Assembly: GCA_025093555.1 (NCBI GenBank)
Contig: JAIWNF010000043.1
Location: 432,867 to 496,866 of the forward strand
From: Circinella umbellata
Lineage: Eukaryota > Mucoromycota > Mucoromycetes > Mucorales > Lichtheimiaceae
DNA length: 64,000 bases
Direction: 5' to 3'
The translations under genes and the position numbers were made by a program. Below are positions 53,050 through 63,997 of the stretch, piece after piece (positions within the stretch are counted from its first letter, which is position 1; the number at the start of each line of letters is the position of its first letter). Below the pieces are notes generated by a model, which worked only from the letters and a program-made list of their open reading frames with translations, was not told the origin of the DNA and did not search any database.

Positions 53050-53470
53050 TGTTGTATCCAACACATATTATTCATAAAGATAATTATTTGTCATTCTAAT
53101 TATTAAAGTATAGCGTATCTTTAATTATGCTTTGCTGACATTTCGTGTATTTCCCTATTTGGACCATGATTTATAAGAACACAGAAGTCCGTCTTCTATA
53201 ATGATATAAGGTTACAGCTGCGTAGATATATCATATCGTCAACCGCTCAAAGTCTAATCTTAATATCATTAATCTTATATTCATAATTCACACGGCCATG
53301 ACAAATATAAATCTTACGTATATACATATCAATATATCCCACTGATAATAAGATTCATATAAATAGAGATAATATTTTATTTTAATAAACTGGAGTTCAA
53401 TCATTGTTCTTTTGGGTCTCGTTGACTTATTTACGTCTCTTTTATTTTATTATATTTGATTGATATAACA
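53050..53470 (+). mobile_element. Solo LTR, Ty3/gypsy family, 421 bp
   Basis: It begins TGTTGTATCC and ends GATATAACA (TG...CA), flanked by the perfect duplication AGTGG. It is the same length and, apart from about eight differences by eye, the inverse of 60600-61020, which is the 3' LTR of the gypsy element with pol at 61163-63409. A TATAAATAG box lies near 53357. It sits inside the LINE ORF1 copy A and probably arose by recombination between the two LTRs of a full insertion. Confidence 0.93.
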
Positions 53471-54066
53471 AGTGGAAAAGGAAATTCAACTACAAAAACA
53501 GTTGAATAAACTTAATCAACAGCATTGTCACCAGCAACTACAACATCACCACCGAATCCAATATAAAGCATCGAATTTATCTTATGCACAAGCCACTGGT
53601 AAACAAACTACTCCCAAGAAAATTTCTTAGCCACGTTCTGAAAAACTAATTAATTGGGCACAGCGACTCCTTACTCCAGCAACTAATAGTACTGCATATT
53701 CCTTCGTGTATATAGGATCACCACGTCGTATAAAGCATAGTGAAATTCGTAAAGCTCTCCAGCTTGTAGGCATAGCCACAGAACGTGTAATCGACATACA
53801 ATTTCCAGCACATGGTATTGCAGGTTTATTGATCCACTCTTCATATGAAAAAGAACTACATGAATTACTCTCACTAGCTAAGCTGATCCCCAAAGATGAA
53901 TTTAATCCTATTTCTGCAAACGCCATTGGGGATCCCACCCTATTGACAAAATTAACTGAAATTGAACGTGCCAATGAGGCTAAAAAACTATATCAGGAAA
54001 GGATGTTATCCATGTGTACACATCTCTCAAAAAAACATCTTAGTGTGGCTATTATGCACCACTTTA

Positions 54067-55479
54067 ACTCTCTAGTAAATGCATATCTTGTTGTTGCACG
54101 TGGTGTTTGTTATTATGCTTTGTTAATGAATTTTTAACTTGTGTCTGGAATTGTGGTGACAAATCGGCTAACTGTGCTAATGAAACTTGAAACACTTGCT
54201 GATCAATAATCTCTTTTGCATGTAAAGACTTTTCCACCAATTGAATTATTTGTTTATTTTTTTCTGGTTGCTTAGTACTAGTTTTCAAATCCGAAATCTT
54301 AATTCTTTGTTTTGTTGGAGGTTCCGCATTACTATGGTTACTATTTTGTTTTCTTTTTATTGCAAATAGATCTTCTATACCCTCTTGTTCTTGATTATTT
54401 GTTTGTGTAATTAATAATGCTGAAGATGTTGTTTGCTGTTTTTTAGGATATTTGTCACATTTGTAATGGGGATGCGAACCACCACAATATTTACACAGAT
54501 TAGGACATTTAGATGCCATATGACCTTCTCCTTGGCAATTGTAACAAACTCGGGTATTACTGGCAATTTTCTTATTTGTTTTGTTACTACCCAATCCTTG
54601 TTTATAATTCTTGTTTTCTTCAGTCAGTTGATCGATCACCATTGTCATACGATATACGCCTTTGATCAACAATTCAATTGAGCTTGAATAATCATTCTTT
54701 GTTGATTTTTTTTCTTGTTTATTAGATAATATTACTTCTTTCTTTTGTTTATTTGTTTTTACTCGTGATCTTTCCGTTTCACTTGAGCTTGAACCATCTG
54801 AATCTGTGTCATGGTCATGATAATGTCTATAAACGGCTTGTTTGGCAAAACTTGCAGCTTCTTCTACATCTTTCGGAGCAGATGCTAATACATGTAAGCG
54901 CAAGCTATTTGGTATAAGTCCACGAACAAATATTCCCACAAATGATTCTTTGCTTATAGTAACAAACGGTTCTGTGACAAACGCTGGCGTTCTTGATAAT
55001 TCTGAATTTTCAGACTTGAATTCATTTTCTCTTTCTTGAATACCACGTTCATAATGCATTTTTAATTCATCAAAACGATGTATATAATCGCGTAATCTTG
55101 AATATCGGTTCTCCATATGTAATGACCACAACTTCTCAACCGTTCTTGATAAATCAATATGCTTGCAATACTTTTCCTTGAAAGCGGGGCAAAATTACTT
55201 CCATGTAGTATACCCTTTGTGCAGTGACCACGTTGACATTTCTGTTGGCATGTTCATCAATGCGTACGCCAACCTTTGGGAGTCGGACCAACCATTTGAT
55301 TCGGCTATGGAGTTAAATAACAGAAGCCATGTCTTTGCATCACTTTTTCTTTTTAATCTTGGAGGTATTATAATGTGTGTCTTTCTTGTTTTTTTAGTAC
55401 TTGTATCAGAGGAGGAAGACAATTCCTTATCACTGAGTTCGTTTTCACTTTGAGGTATATTACTTGACTGAGAAGACAT
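54067..55479 (-). pseudogene. Ty3/gypsy-type Gag with one in-frame stop
   Basis: The frame starts at 55479 ('MSSQSSNIPQSENE'; an upstream in-frame ATG is at 55542) and runs to about 54067. It is broken only by a TAA near 55192, just after 'WSLHKGYTTWK'. Capsid-like features include 'LKRKSDAKTWLLLFNSIAES', 'LRDYIHRFDELKMHYE' and 'FVGIFVRGLIPNSLRLHV'. Two zinc knuckles follow: 'CYNCQGEGHMASKC' (C-x2-C-x4-H-x4-C) and a second Cys/His group 'CKYCGGSHPHYKC'. Gag packages element RNA. Which LTR family it belongs to is not shown, because no pol or LTR adjoins it; on its 3' side it abuts the LINE ORF1 copy A. Confidence 0.8.
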
Positions 55480-55542
55480 TATACTACTCGATCTTATTGG
55501 CTTGATGATTGTAGTAAAAGCCTCCCCTACCTTGCTCACCAA

Positions 55543-55925
55543 AAATGACCTGTAATAAATATAAATTCACTTAAAATGACCTATATCTGATATGTTAGAC
55601 AAAATAATTGATAGGGTTATAATAATAAAAATACTCACCAGTATTACAAACTGGTCAAACTTAGAATAAGAATTGAAAATATAAAATAAAGAAAAACGGT
55701 AATGATATAATGATTTATAGCTAAGCTACATTTATAGAGAAATAGAATTGTTTGTGTGACAGCTTATCATTGTTCTGGTTAAAAATAAAAATAGCAATAA
55801 TATTAAATTACACTTCACGCTTCCCCCAAATAGAGTAATAAAAGATATTACACAAGAAAAAAAACTTTTTTCTCTTACTCATTGCTTATATACCAAATGG
55901 TGATACGAATTTTTATTTTAAACGG
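55543..55925. other. Upstream flank of the gag remnant
   Basis: This is an A/T-rich 380-base stretch with ACCAGT...ACTGGT arms (55639-55657). A 5' LTR would be expected here for the minus-strand gag, but no TG...CA-bounded repeat could be identified. Confidence 0.35.
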
Positions 55926-57003
55926 CTATCCAACCCCCCAACTTTTCTTGTTCTTCGCTACTCAACACCGTAACACGAACACCACCAAATCGTTTTACCA
56001 ATCTAGTGGCATCTGAAGGAGGTGCCAACTGGTCAAGATGCAATAAAAATCCATTCGCCTAAACATCAAAAATCAGAATCAAAATGCATATACAGTAGTC
56101 AATTATTATAGTAAATATACATACCTTCTCATTTCTCCATTGTGGTTGCCAAACGACAACACGCTTTCCAGCCTCTTCCTTATACTCGTCATCTGTCTCT
56201 TCCTCAGACATATACCCTACTTGGAGCGCTTCTGCTCCAAGGTAGCACTCTTGCATGCGAGCCTGATGAAGGTGAAAAGCCTTCAATCGACGATCTTTTT
56301 TCTACAATATTTGTTAGTCTACTGTCTCTTTTTTAATCACATAACATTTTTTTCCTTACAGCATGACGACGAGTATTACATCGATTGGACGTCTTGCGTT
56401 TCTCTGCACGCTCAGCCGATTGACGAGATTTCGTGCGTTGATTGTCAAAGAAAGAGTAGATTTTCTTTGACAATTGGTCACCTTGAATGGCATACTGTCC
56501 AAGGCCTTCAATGTATGCCATAATTGCCACTTTGGTTGCCCGATTGTGGACGGATTGGTATGTTTCATTCCATCAAAAACCTGCACTAGCCAAGGCTGTA
56601 TTGTGGTTACGAATGGCACCCTATTACTTAATGAGGTTACTAATCAACTCTATTTTTTTTTTGTAATTTTTTTAACTAGTGACCCTAGTGATTTCTTTAC
56701 CGAAACATTATCTGATCTTTAGATTCGATTATCGTGCACTGCACCATCCATCATGACCGTGTCAGGATTCTGACTAACAGCAAGTTGGAATTGCACTTCT
56801 TACTGTTGTGCCAATGCTTGTCTAGCAATGATGTTTCCCATCACCTTAACACGCGATTCCAACATCCTGTTTTTCATCTCCAACTCACGAATCCGATCTT
56901 CGATCAGCAAGGCAGTGCTTCTTGTGTTATCTTGTTGGATAACAGCATTACGGTCCATGTTGCGTTGGGCACGTGCGGCATTACGCTCTCCCATAGTTGG
57001 CAT
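55926..57003 (-). pseudogene. Unidentified multi-exon gene, probably broken
   Basis: The minus strand shows real splice signals. The 3' exon ends with 'RLVKRFGGVRVTVLSSEEQE' and '...LGGWIAV' (stop near 55919). It is joined across an intron (56124-56059, GTATGT...TTTAG) to an exon with 'YLGAEALQVGYMSEEETDDE', and across another (56357-56303) to 'AEKRKTSNRCNTRRHA'. Further upstream the frame breaks: one frame gives 'FDGMKHTNPSTIGQPKWQLW', and the start region at 57003 gives a coiled segment ('IEDRIRELEMKNRMLESRVK') that runs into stops. It is perhaps a transposon passenger or a repeated gene family of this genome. No function is assigned. Confidence 0.4.
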
Positions 57004-58430
57004 CTAAAGAAAATGCTAATATAAAAGAAATTATTCAACACGTCAAATAGTATGTAGTTACATTTTTAATAGCTTGGTGGATTACAGTAAGTGGAATATG
57101 TACTTATTTTTGCTGAAAAGAAAAAGATAAGTGAGGTCAGAAGGAAGTATATTTGGGGGAGGTTATTTATTCAAACTTTTGGATTAGGTACTCTTGTAAT
57201 ACCTAGTAAGGATAGTAGGATAATAAGAACCTTTTCTTTTAGAAAAAAACTTTTTGATCTTTTACCATTTTTTTTCTCGAAATCGTTTTATCCTTTTCTT
57301 TCACTTTTACAATTCTTTTTTTTACTCTACTAGATTTCTCAAGCACTATCGTTATTACGATCATCGTTTTTTACATGGTAATACTATATACATATTGATA
57401 CTTTATATTTATAACTCTTACTAACAATGTTCTTTTATATAATAATCAGTATTTTATTATATCAAGTCAAATATAAACAAAATTGAAGTGTAAGTTTTCT
57501 ATTTATTTTTATAATTTCTCAAATAGTTACTATTCTTTGTTTTAACTCTTTCTCATATCATTTAATTTTTTTATGTTATATATATAGATAGATGGTAACT
57601 GCTTCTTCTTTAAAAATACTATTCAAGTTGATATTTGTATGGCCACTCGACTGGTCAAAGGTAAGTAATTATCCCTCATACACTATTTTCCTATAGATTT
57701 ATTCTTTTCTTTTCTTACTATTATTTGTTGCTTTTTGTGTCAATACCATTATTGTTTGCCTTTCACACTTCTGCACATCACTATTTGTTTTGTAATTGTC
57801 ATCCCTTCCATTCTTATTAGCATTGGTCATCTTAGTTTTTTTTATATGACATAAATTTGTTTATTTCCGCAATCTTTCCCCTTTTCCCTTTCCCTTTTTC
57901 TTTTTCTTTTTTTTATTTGCTTATTTAGAATTCTATAAATATTAAAATTATAATAAAATCGGTAATATTACCATATCATATAAACTATTCATTTTTTAAA
58001 ATTATTATTTATTTTCACTGAAAAAACAATCCCCCCCAAAATATAAATCCATATATAAACCTCTGTACAAAAAAGAAATAAGATTCATCAGGTACCACAG
58101 CAGAATGTAGTGCAACATACAATTTATTACATAACCTCACATCTAAAAATAATACTATACCTGAACTCAGGCATTTTAGATACCGAAATATCAAGTTGTT
58201 TGAACAACTTCATATCTGCTAAAAAAGTTGTTCTCCCAAAGAATATCATGCTATTTGAAAAGAGCTAGATATTTACCTAGCAAGCCGATATAAAGTTGAT
58301 ATCAAGTTGATACCAAGCTGTTTGAAACCCCTTTATAGCGCCCTTGTCGCCTAGTGCTATCATCATATTTTTTCAATTTTTATTATATTTACTTTCTTAA
58401 TAGATAATAATATAATCAGATCGATTCCAA
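57004..58430. other. A/T-rich spacer among transposon remnants
   Basis: The stretch is low-complexity with many poly-T runs. An exon-like piece at about 57591-57660 starts after TATATAG and reads 'DGNCFFFKNTIQVDICMATR' up to a GTAAGT donor. Its 'DGNCFF' start recalls the cysteine-protease motif of OTU proteins, but nothing else supports that. A stretch of near-repeats 'AAGTTGATATCAAGTTGATACCAAG' type (58275-58320) is present. Confidence 0.35.
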
Positions 58431-59389
58431 CTTGTTGCCCATCTAAGAAAGCTGGTATTGAGCCTTCTGCAGCATATAAGTTTAACAGGCAATAGAAAGA
58501 CAATGGTGGTTGTACGCTACCTGGTTATATGCCTGCTTTGAAACTCAAGCTAAAGTAAAATAATATCAAACTTACTAATGAACATTCTTAGTTTTTAGAA
58601 AGCTATATTGATAAGTATCCTACTTGCATTATTAAGGATGCAACTCACGAACTTTGTAAAGCATTTGAGGGTCTAACAATCAATCAGTCTACTGTTTATT
58701 GTCATATAACTGAAAAGCTTTTCTTTAGTCTTTCTCGGACTCAACCAAAGGTAGCTAAGCAGAATTCAGAAGATACTATTAAAGCACGTCGCCAATTCGT
58801 TGAGTATATCATTAATAATGAGATAGATTTCAAGAAAAAATGTGTTTTTGTTGATGAAAATGGATTCAAGAAGAATATGTTATGTCCTGTTGCATAGTCA
58901 AAAAAAGGGGAGCCCACAGACATTGAAGTTCCAATACAACAAGGTGTTAATCTAAGTGTACTTGGCTGTACTGTATATCTTATTGCAGCCTAATTGCACT
59001 TTTACAACAAGTTCCTAGGTCTTCTGCATGGCACTTCTTCAAGTCATTCTTTGTTGTTTGTACGCATGATGTCGTCTGTATTGAAAAAAGTAGGTTTGAA
59101 CAATATGTACATTGTTATAGATAATGCTGGTATTCATAAAACTGCTGAAGTCCTCCAAGCAGTCTGTGATCATGACGATATACCTCTTTTCTTACCACCA
59201 TATTCCCTATTCTTAAATCCCATTGAAGAGTGCTGGGCACAAATAAAAAGGGAGATATGCAAGACTCCACTTGAAAAAAATGAGATATTGGCTATTCGTA
59301 TTGAAGAAGCAGCAAAAATTGTAACTACTAAAAACTATAAAGGCTATATACACCATTCTTATAGATACTTTAATATGGAAAGGATATAG
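58430..59389 (+). pseudogene. Dead Tc1/mariner-like transposase
   Basis: The frame contains 'YIDKYPTCIIKDATHELCKA' and 'LTINQSTVYCHITEKL' (helix-turn-helix part), 'KCVFVDENGFKKNM' (first catalytic Asp), 'NMYIVIDNAGIHKTAEVLQA' (second Asp, usually DNAxxH) and 'LPPYSLFLNPIEECWAQIKR' (third acid), the DDE_3 pattern of Tc1/mariner and IS630 transposases. In-frame stops occur near 58490, 58553, 58588, 58897 and 58992. The stop after 'LCPVA' replaces a Trp that is usual there, and the one near 58490 could come from CAG. No terminal inverted repeats were found. The last 131 residues form an open frame. Confidence 0.8.
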
Positions 59390-59751
59390 ATGTTTTATAT
59401 ACTAAATATTGATAGTTTATACTAAGGTGCTTTCATTTTGTCTTTTTTTTGTAATGAATTCTTGATTATTATATTGGATAGTGAAAAATTACACTGATAG
59501 TCTAGAAATTTTATTAGCCAAACCAAAAATTATATTTCAAGCTCCCTATTTTTTATATTTTTAAATGCAAAACACTATATTATTATTACTGAGGAACTCT
59601 TTCGCCAATTCATCACTTTTTCCTAAAATAGCAAAAAAGTGAATCTCATACAACATAATAAATATAAAAACCAAAACTCGAATAAACACTACTCCAATAC
59701 TATACAATACAATATAAACCGTCACCTAGCAAACTACCATAGTTAAGCTAC
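59390..59751. other. Spacer and 5' flank of LINE copy B
   Basis: The first 100 bases follow the dead transposase. The segment 59650-59751 is C/A-rich on the plus strand and resembles the composition of the LINE ORF that follows, so it may be its 5' UTR. Confidence 0.35.
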
Positions 59752-60599
59752 ATGATGCAGAGTATGACAAGGGAGTTGCTTGATGGAACAGCCATCAAGC
59801 TGCTCTATGACACCTTTGAGACCAAGCGTAAAACCTTGGCCTGTCCAGGAACAAAAGCAACATGCAACAAAATTAACTCCATCAAACTCCATGGGAAAAA
59901 TGACACACAAAATCCTGCTCAACCTCTTTTCAGATGTAATAAGTGCAAAGCTATCTTTAACGCATTTAAAATGCAACAAATGCTAAATAACAATGAAGTG
60001 GATAATGACAATGAAATGGACCTTTTTAATGATATTGACACTTTCAATTCACAACCAGATCAGTTAAACCATATATTTCACAAACTAAAAAGTCAACGAG
60101 AACAGCTACAACAACACACAAATCAGTTTGCCGAATTAAACCAGCTCAGAGACAAGCTCATTACAGCACATAAGCGTATCACCGACTTGGAAGAAATAAA
60201 CCGCAAACTTAAACAACAATTACATGATCAACAGCTTCAGGGAAAACTTAACGACACTCAAGACCTAGATTTTCCTCCTCTCACCACTCAAACATTTTCC
60301 CCACCTCAAAATAGCACTGCCAGCAAATGGGCGAAACCACTTCGCCCCCCAACAACTCAAAAATTAATTTCACCTGAAATAAAACAAAGACGCATAGCAG
60401 CTGCCGCACGAGTTTTCCAAAGACCATCTGCAACACATGGATTCAAATATCTTTATTTTCCATCAAAAGCACGCATGCCAGTCGGCCAAATGCGAGCTGC
60501 CCTCCGCCAGTTTGGAGTGGATAACAGCCGAGTACTTGATATCCAATATCCAGCAAGACAAACCATTGGTTTTCTAGTACATAATGATTTTGCGGACGA
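59752..60599 (+). mobile_element. LINE ORF1 copy B, cut by the gypsy LTR
   Basis: An open frame starts at 59752 ('MMQSMTRELLDGTAIKLLYD') and runs without stops into the LTR at 60600, whose sequence adds 22 foreign residues before TAA at 60667. A zinc-ribbon-like Cys set is seen ('ACPGTKATCNK', then 'FRCNKCKAIF'), followed by a coiled coil ('LREKLITAHKRITDLEEIN'-like, 60150-60220), a Pro/Thr linker and the RNA-binding-like C-terminal domain shared with copy A. ORF1 proteins of LINEs bind element RNA. The endonuclease/RT ORF2 is not in the window, lost or displaced by the gypsy insertion. Confidence 0.7.
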
Positions 60600-61020
60600 T
60601 GTTATATCAATCAAATATAATAAAATAAAAGAGACGTTAAAAAGTCAACGAGACCCAAAAGAACAATAATTGAACTGAAGTTTATTAAAATAAAATATTA
60701 TCTCTATTTATATGAATCTTATTATCAGTGGGATATATTGATATGTGTATACGTAAGATTTATATCTGTCATGGCCGTGTGAATTATGAATATAAGATTA
60801 ATGATATTAAGATTAGACTTTGAGCAGTTGACGATATGATATATCTACGCAGCTGTAACCTTATATCATTATAGAAGACGGACTTCTGTGTTCTTATAAA
60901 TCATGGTCCAAATAGGGAAATACACGAAATGTCAGCAAAGCATAATTAAAGATACGCTATACTTTAATAATTAGAATGACAAATAATTATCTTTATGAAT
61001 AATATGTGTTGGATACAACA
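60600..61020 (-). mobile_element. 3' LTR of the gypsy element, 421 bp
   Basis: Read on the minus strand it starts TGTTGTATCC at 61020 and ends GATATAACA at 60600. A polypurine tract (GGTGGGGGGTAA, plus 61021-61032 inverted) lies directly upstream, where plus-strand priming of an LTR element occurs. The flanking five bases on the left are GACGA; the partner duplication lies off window or is lost. It is the inverse of the solo LTR at 53050-53470. Confidence 0.92.
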
Positions 61021-61162
61021 TTACCCCCCACCAGGTTGGAACAACCGTTAAATAAGATAGATGCAAGCACTTGTCTTTGATAAAAGTATATATCGATAAA
61101 ACTCCAGTTAAAAACCCATAGGTCAATAGTTGGGAAAAAATAAGTTTTGGAGAAAGACATAT

Positions 61163-63409
61163 TTAAGTGCGTCTGCGTTTATTATTGATGCGTGATGATC
61201 GACGTGGTAGTGATACACGTTTCAGATTTTTGTTTGAAATCTTTTCTTGATTCCGACGTTGCCAATATCTTTCAATTTGTGTAAGGTCATTGAAATGTTC
61301 AATGGGTTCCCAAGTATCATCATCAGGACCGTAACCTTTCCATCGTACAAGATATTTATAATTTCCTGGTGTTCCTTCATGATCAATGATTGATTGAACT
61401 TCAAAGAAGTCATTGCCAGAAGCAATGGTATCCTGAGAAATTAATTTTATTTGATGTGGAGGAACATCACGTGAGTGAAGAGCACCAGTTGCGTCAGTAA
61501 GAACGTATTGGCCATTGCCTTTATTCTTTCCATGAACTGTATAAGGGCCTTCATAACGAACGTCTGTTTTAGAGCGGCGAGTCATATTTTGAATCATCAC
61601 TTTGCTGCCAATAGGAAATTCTTTAATAATTCGGAATTTTTTAGAAAATTTTCCTTACTGGGCTTTTTGTAAAGCATCTATACGATCACGGATGGCTGGT
61701 ATAACAATGTTAGCCATGTTTTCTTCTCGTTTGTCATTGAAGTGTATTTTATTATTTACTTCAGTTGAGTTTAAATAATTGTAGTCTTCCCATAAATTTG
61801 GTTGACGTGCAAAGAAAAGAGAAAAAGGACGGCTGTTGTGTAACTTTGCAATTTTATTATTAATGCGCAGTTGTGCAGCAGGTAAGAAAAGATCCCAATC
61901 GTCTTTTTTACCATGTAATCATTTAACGATAATGCTTTTCATAGCCTTAACTTTTGTTTCGCAAACTCCATTGGCCATCGGATTATAGGAAGTAAGAAGC
62001 CGTAAGTCGATTCCACAGTTATCAAGAAGATGTTTAACAACTTCGTTTACGAGTTCTGTGCCACGATCATTTTGGATGATTTTAGGAAAGCCTAAATCGG
62101 CAAATACTTGAATAAGTGTTTTTGCGATCGTGAGACCTATTTTGTCCGGTATCGGGCGTAAAAGTGTGTAGCGGGAATAAATATCAACAATAACAAGAAT
62201 ATAATTATTTCCTCTTGGAGTAGTACAATTAAGGTCACCTGTGTCAAGTGCAATATGATCCCACGGTTTATCAGCATAAATACTACGCATAGGATGAAAA
62301 CCCTGTTTTGCGAGTGTGAATCTTTGACAGTCAGGACAACCAGATACAATATTTTGTGCATCCGTTTTAATTGAAGTCCAGTGTATATGTTGACTATGTA
62401 ATTCATCAACTATAGCATCGATTCCGAAATGTCCATGAAGATGAGCTTGTTGTAATAAGTTCGTACGTTCTTCAACAGGCGGAGTCATGAAGTCAGTATA
62501 GTCATTGCGAATTGTAGCGGCGCGTTGAACATGTGTAGAATTATTAACATTCTTTTTATGTAAAGAGCGAGTATCACCCAAATAAGGTGCAGAAGCGAAT
62601 AATTGTTTTTGTATAATATTACCCCCCTCCAGCTTCTGCGAAGACCAAAGACGTGATATAGTATCAGGAATAATATTATCAATACCCGGAATGTGAACAA
62701 CTTCGAAGTCATAATCACAAATTGTATCGAACCATGTAACCATCATAGGATTAGCAATCGGTTGAGTATGTAGGTATGTTAAAGCTTTATGATCGCAATA
62801 AATAGTAAACTTTGGTTGACCCCATAAAAATTTATGAAAGCGTTTAAGTGCAAAAACTATGCTTAAAAGTTCACGTTTTGTAGTAGAATAATTACGTTCA
62901 GCCATATTTAAAGAGCGTCCCATAAAACCAATGTATTTATATTGATTGTCAACAACTTGATAAAGAACACTGCCAATTCCAGTGGATGAAGCATCAGTAG
63001 CAAGATTGAGTGGAAGCGATTCGTCATATTGACTTAAAATAGGAGCAGATTGTAATGCAATTTTAATATTATTAAAAGCAGTGGTGTGTTCATCGGTCCA
63101 GTGTCCAGAAAGATTCTTTACTGTACGCAATTTATCCAATTTGCTGGTAAGCATTTGGACACCAGGAATATGATTCCGTAAATAATTAATATAACCCAAA
63201 TACCTTTGTAAAGAGGTAGTATCTTTAGGAAGAGGCCATTCTTGAACGTTAGAAATTTTCTTTTTGTCAACAGAAATGGAACCACTTTGAATATTAAAAC
63301 CCAGTAATGAAACGGATTGTTGTGCAAAAGAACATTTTTCATGGTTAACAGTAAGGTTCATGGATGATAAGCGACGAAGCATTTCTTGTACATGATGTGT
63401 ATGTTGCGT
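61163..63409 (-). pseudogene. Ty3/gypsy Pol: RT thumb, RNase H, integrase, chromodomain
   Basis: One frame runs from about 63409 to the TAA at 61163 with two stops (TGA near 61918, TAA near 61658). Domains in order: the end of the RT ('HHVQEMLRRLSSMNLTVNHE', 'GYINYLRNHIPGVQML'), RNase H ('LNLATDASSTGIGSVLYQVV', 'RELLSIVFALKRFHKFLWGQ', 'IYCDHKALTYL'), and the integrase zinc region ('HLHGHFGIDAIVDELHSQHI', then 'CPDCQRF'). The integrase core follows ('IALDTGDLNCT', 'IIQNDRGTELVNEV', 'TSYNPMANGVCETKVKAMKS'), then a C-terminal chromodomain ('YKYLVRWKGYGPDDDTWEPI') of chromovirus type. The RT palm with its catalytic YxDD is missing: at about 63405 the sequence switches to A/T-rich simple DNA. The element cannot be autonomous. 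Confidence 0.9.
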
Positions 63410-63567
63410 TGTTACCTTTTTTCTCTTTCTCTTTATTAATTTTATTATTATTATATATATTATCACCTTCCAAATTATCATCATCAATAATATCTCATTA
63501 TTATTATTATTCAACAAATAAAGAAGTAATTATCATAAATATTGTGTTCCATTCAGACCGTACCAAC
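63410..63567. other. A/T-rich junction replacing the rest of the gypsy element
   Basis: A pyrimidine-rich and (ATT)n stretch begins exactly where RT homology ends. It marks a deletion or insertion breakpoint between the gypsy pol and the candidate LTR to the right. Confidence 0.5.
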
Positions 63568-63997
63568 TGTTAAAGATAACCAGGATAATTGCTACACGTA
63601 CTCGTGAATGTTACCTAAACCAGTAAAGGGCACACGTACAAGTAATTGCAACATTTACAAGTAATTGCAACACTTGCAAGTAACTGTTACAAGTACAAGT
63701 TACTAATACTCAAGATTTCAGCCAATTATCAACTTAGGATAGATAGATAGAAATTAGTATAAATAAGACATCTTTCTTCCTCAATTAAATCTTTAGTTCT
63801 ACTAAGTTTACAAAGTTAATAAACTACTTGGTTCACTCACCATTATTTTCTATTTTCTCCCTACAATCGGGATTGATTTATTTTGTTGGTTATAAATTAA
63901 CCAAACTCTTTTATTTTTATAAGTTATTTATTTTAACTTATCCTTTTCCTTGAGTCATATACTCGGAATTATATTACTTTTTATTCATTTTTTAACA
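63568..63997 (+). mobile_element. Candidate LTR of a different family, about 430 bp
   Basis: It begins TGTTAAAG and ends TTTAACA, giving 7-base inverted ends TGTTAAA/TTTAACA. A TATA-like GTATAAATAAG lies at 63756-63766, roughly mid-way. Short direct repeats of the type AAGTAATTGCAAC occur at 63639-63675. If it is a 5' LTR, its primer-binding site and body lie right of the window. There is no second copy in the window to confirm the ends. Confidence 0.5.

Larger units (their letters stand above)
52210..54066 (+). mobile_element. LINE ORF1 copy A, interrupted by a solo LTR
   Basis: Plus-strand coding from about 52340 to 53049 and from 53471 to 54066 is one ORF1-type protein. A Ser/Thr/Asn-rich N terminus ('SLSLASLNSNSRLEKAAGNS'), a coiled region and an RNA-binding-like C-terminal domain are seen ('FVYIGSPRRIKHSEIRKALQ', 'ERVIDIQFPAHGIAGLLIHS'). 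That C-terminal domain matches copy B at 60450-60599 ('YLYFPSKARMPVGQMRAALR', 'SRVLDIQYPARQTIGFLVHN'). When the 421-bp LTR and one copy of AGTGG are disregarded, the frame continues. Stops near 52728, 52843 and 53628 show decay. It is cut at 54066 by the gag segment. No reverse transcriptase of this LINE lies in the window. Confidence 0.65.

Noticed and set aside
56907..56960. Intron of about 34 bases after the coiled segment to rescue the unidentified gene
   Set aside because: It is shorter than every other intron in the window and does not restore the downstream frame.
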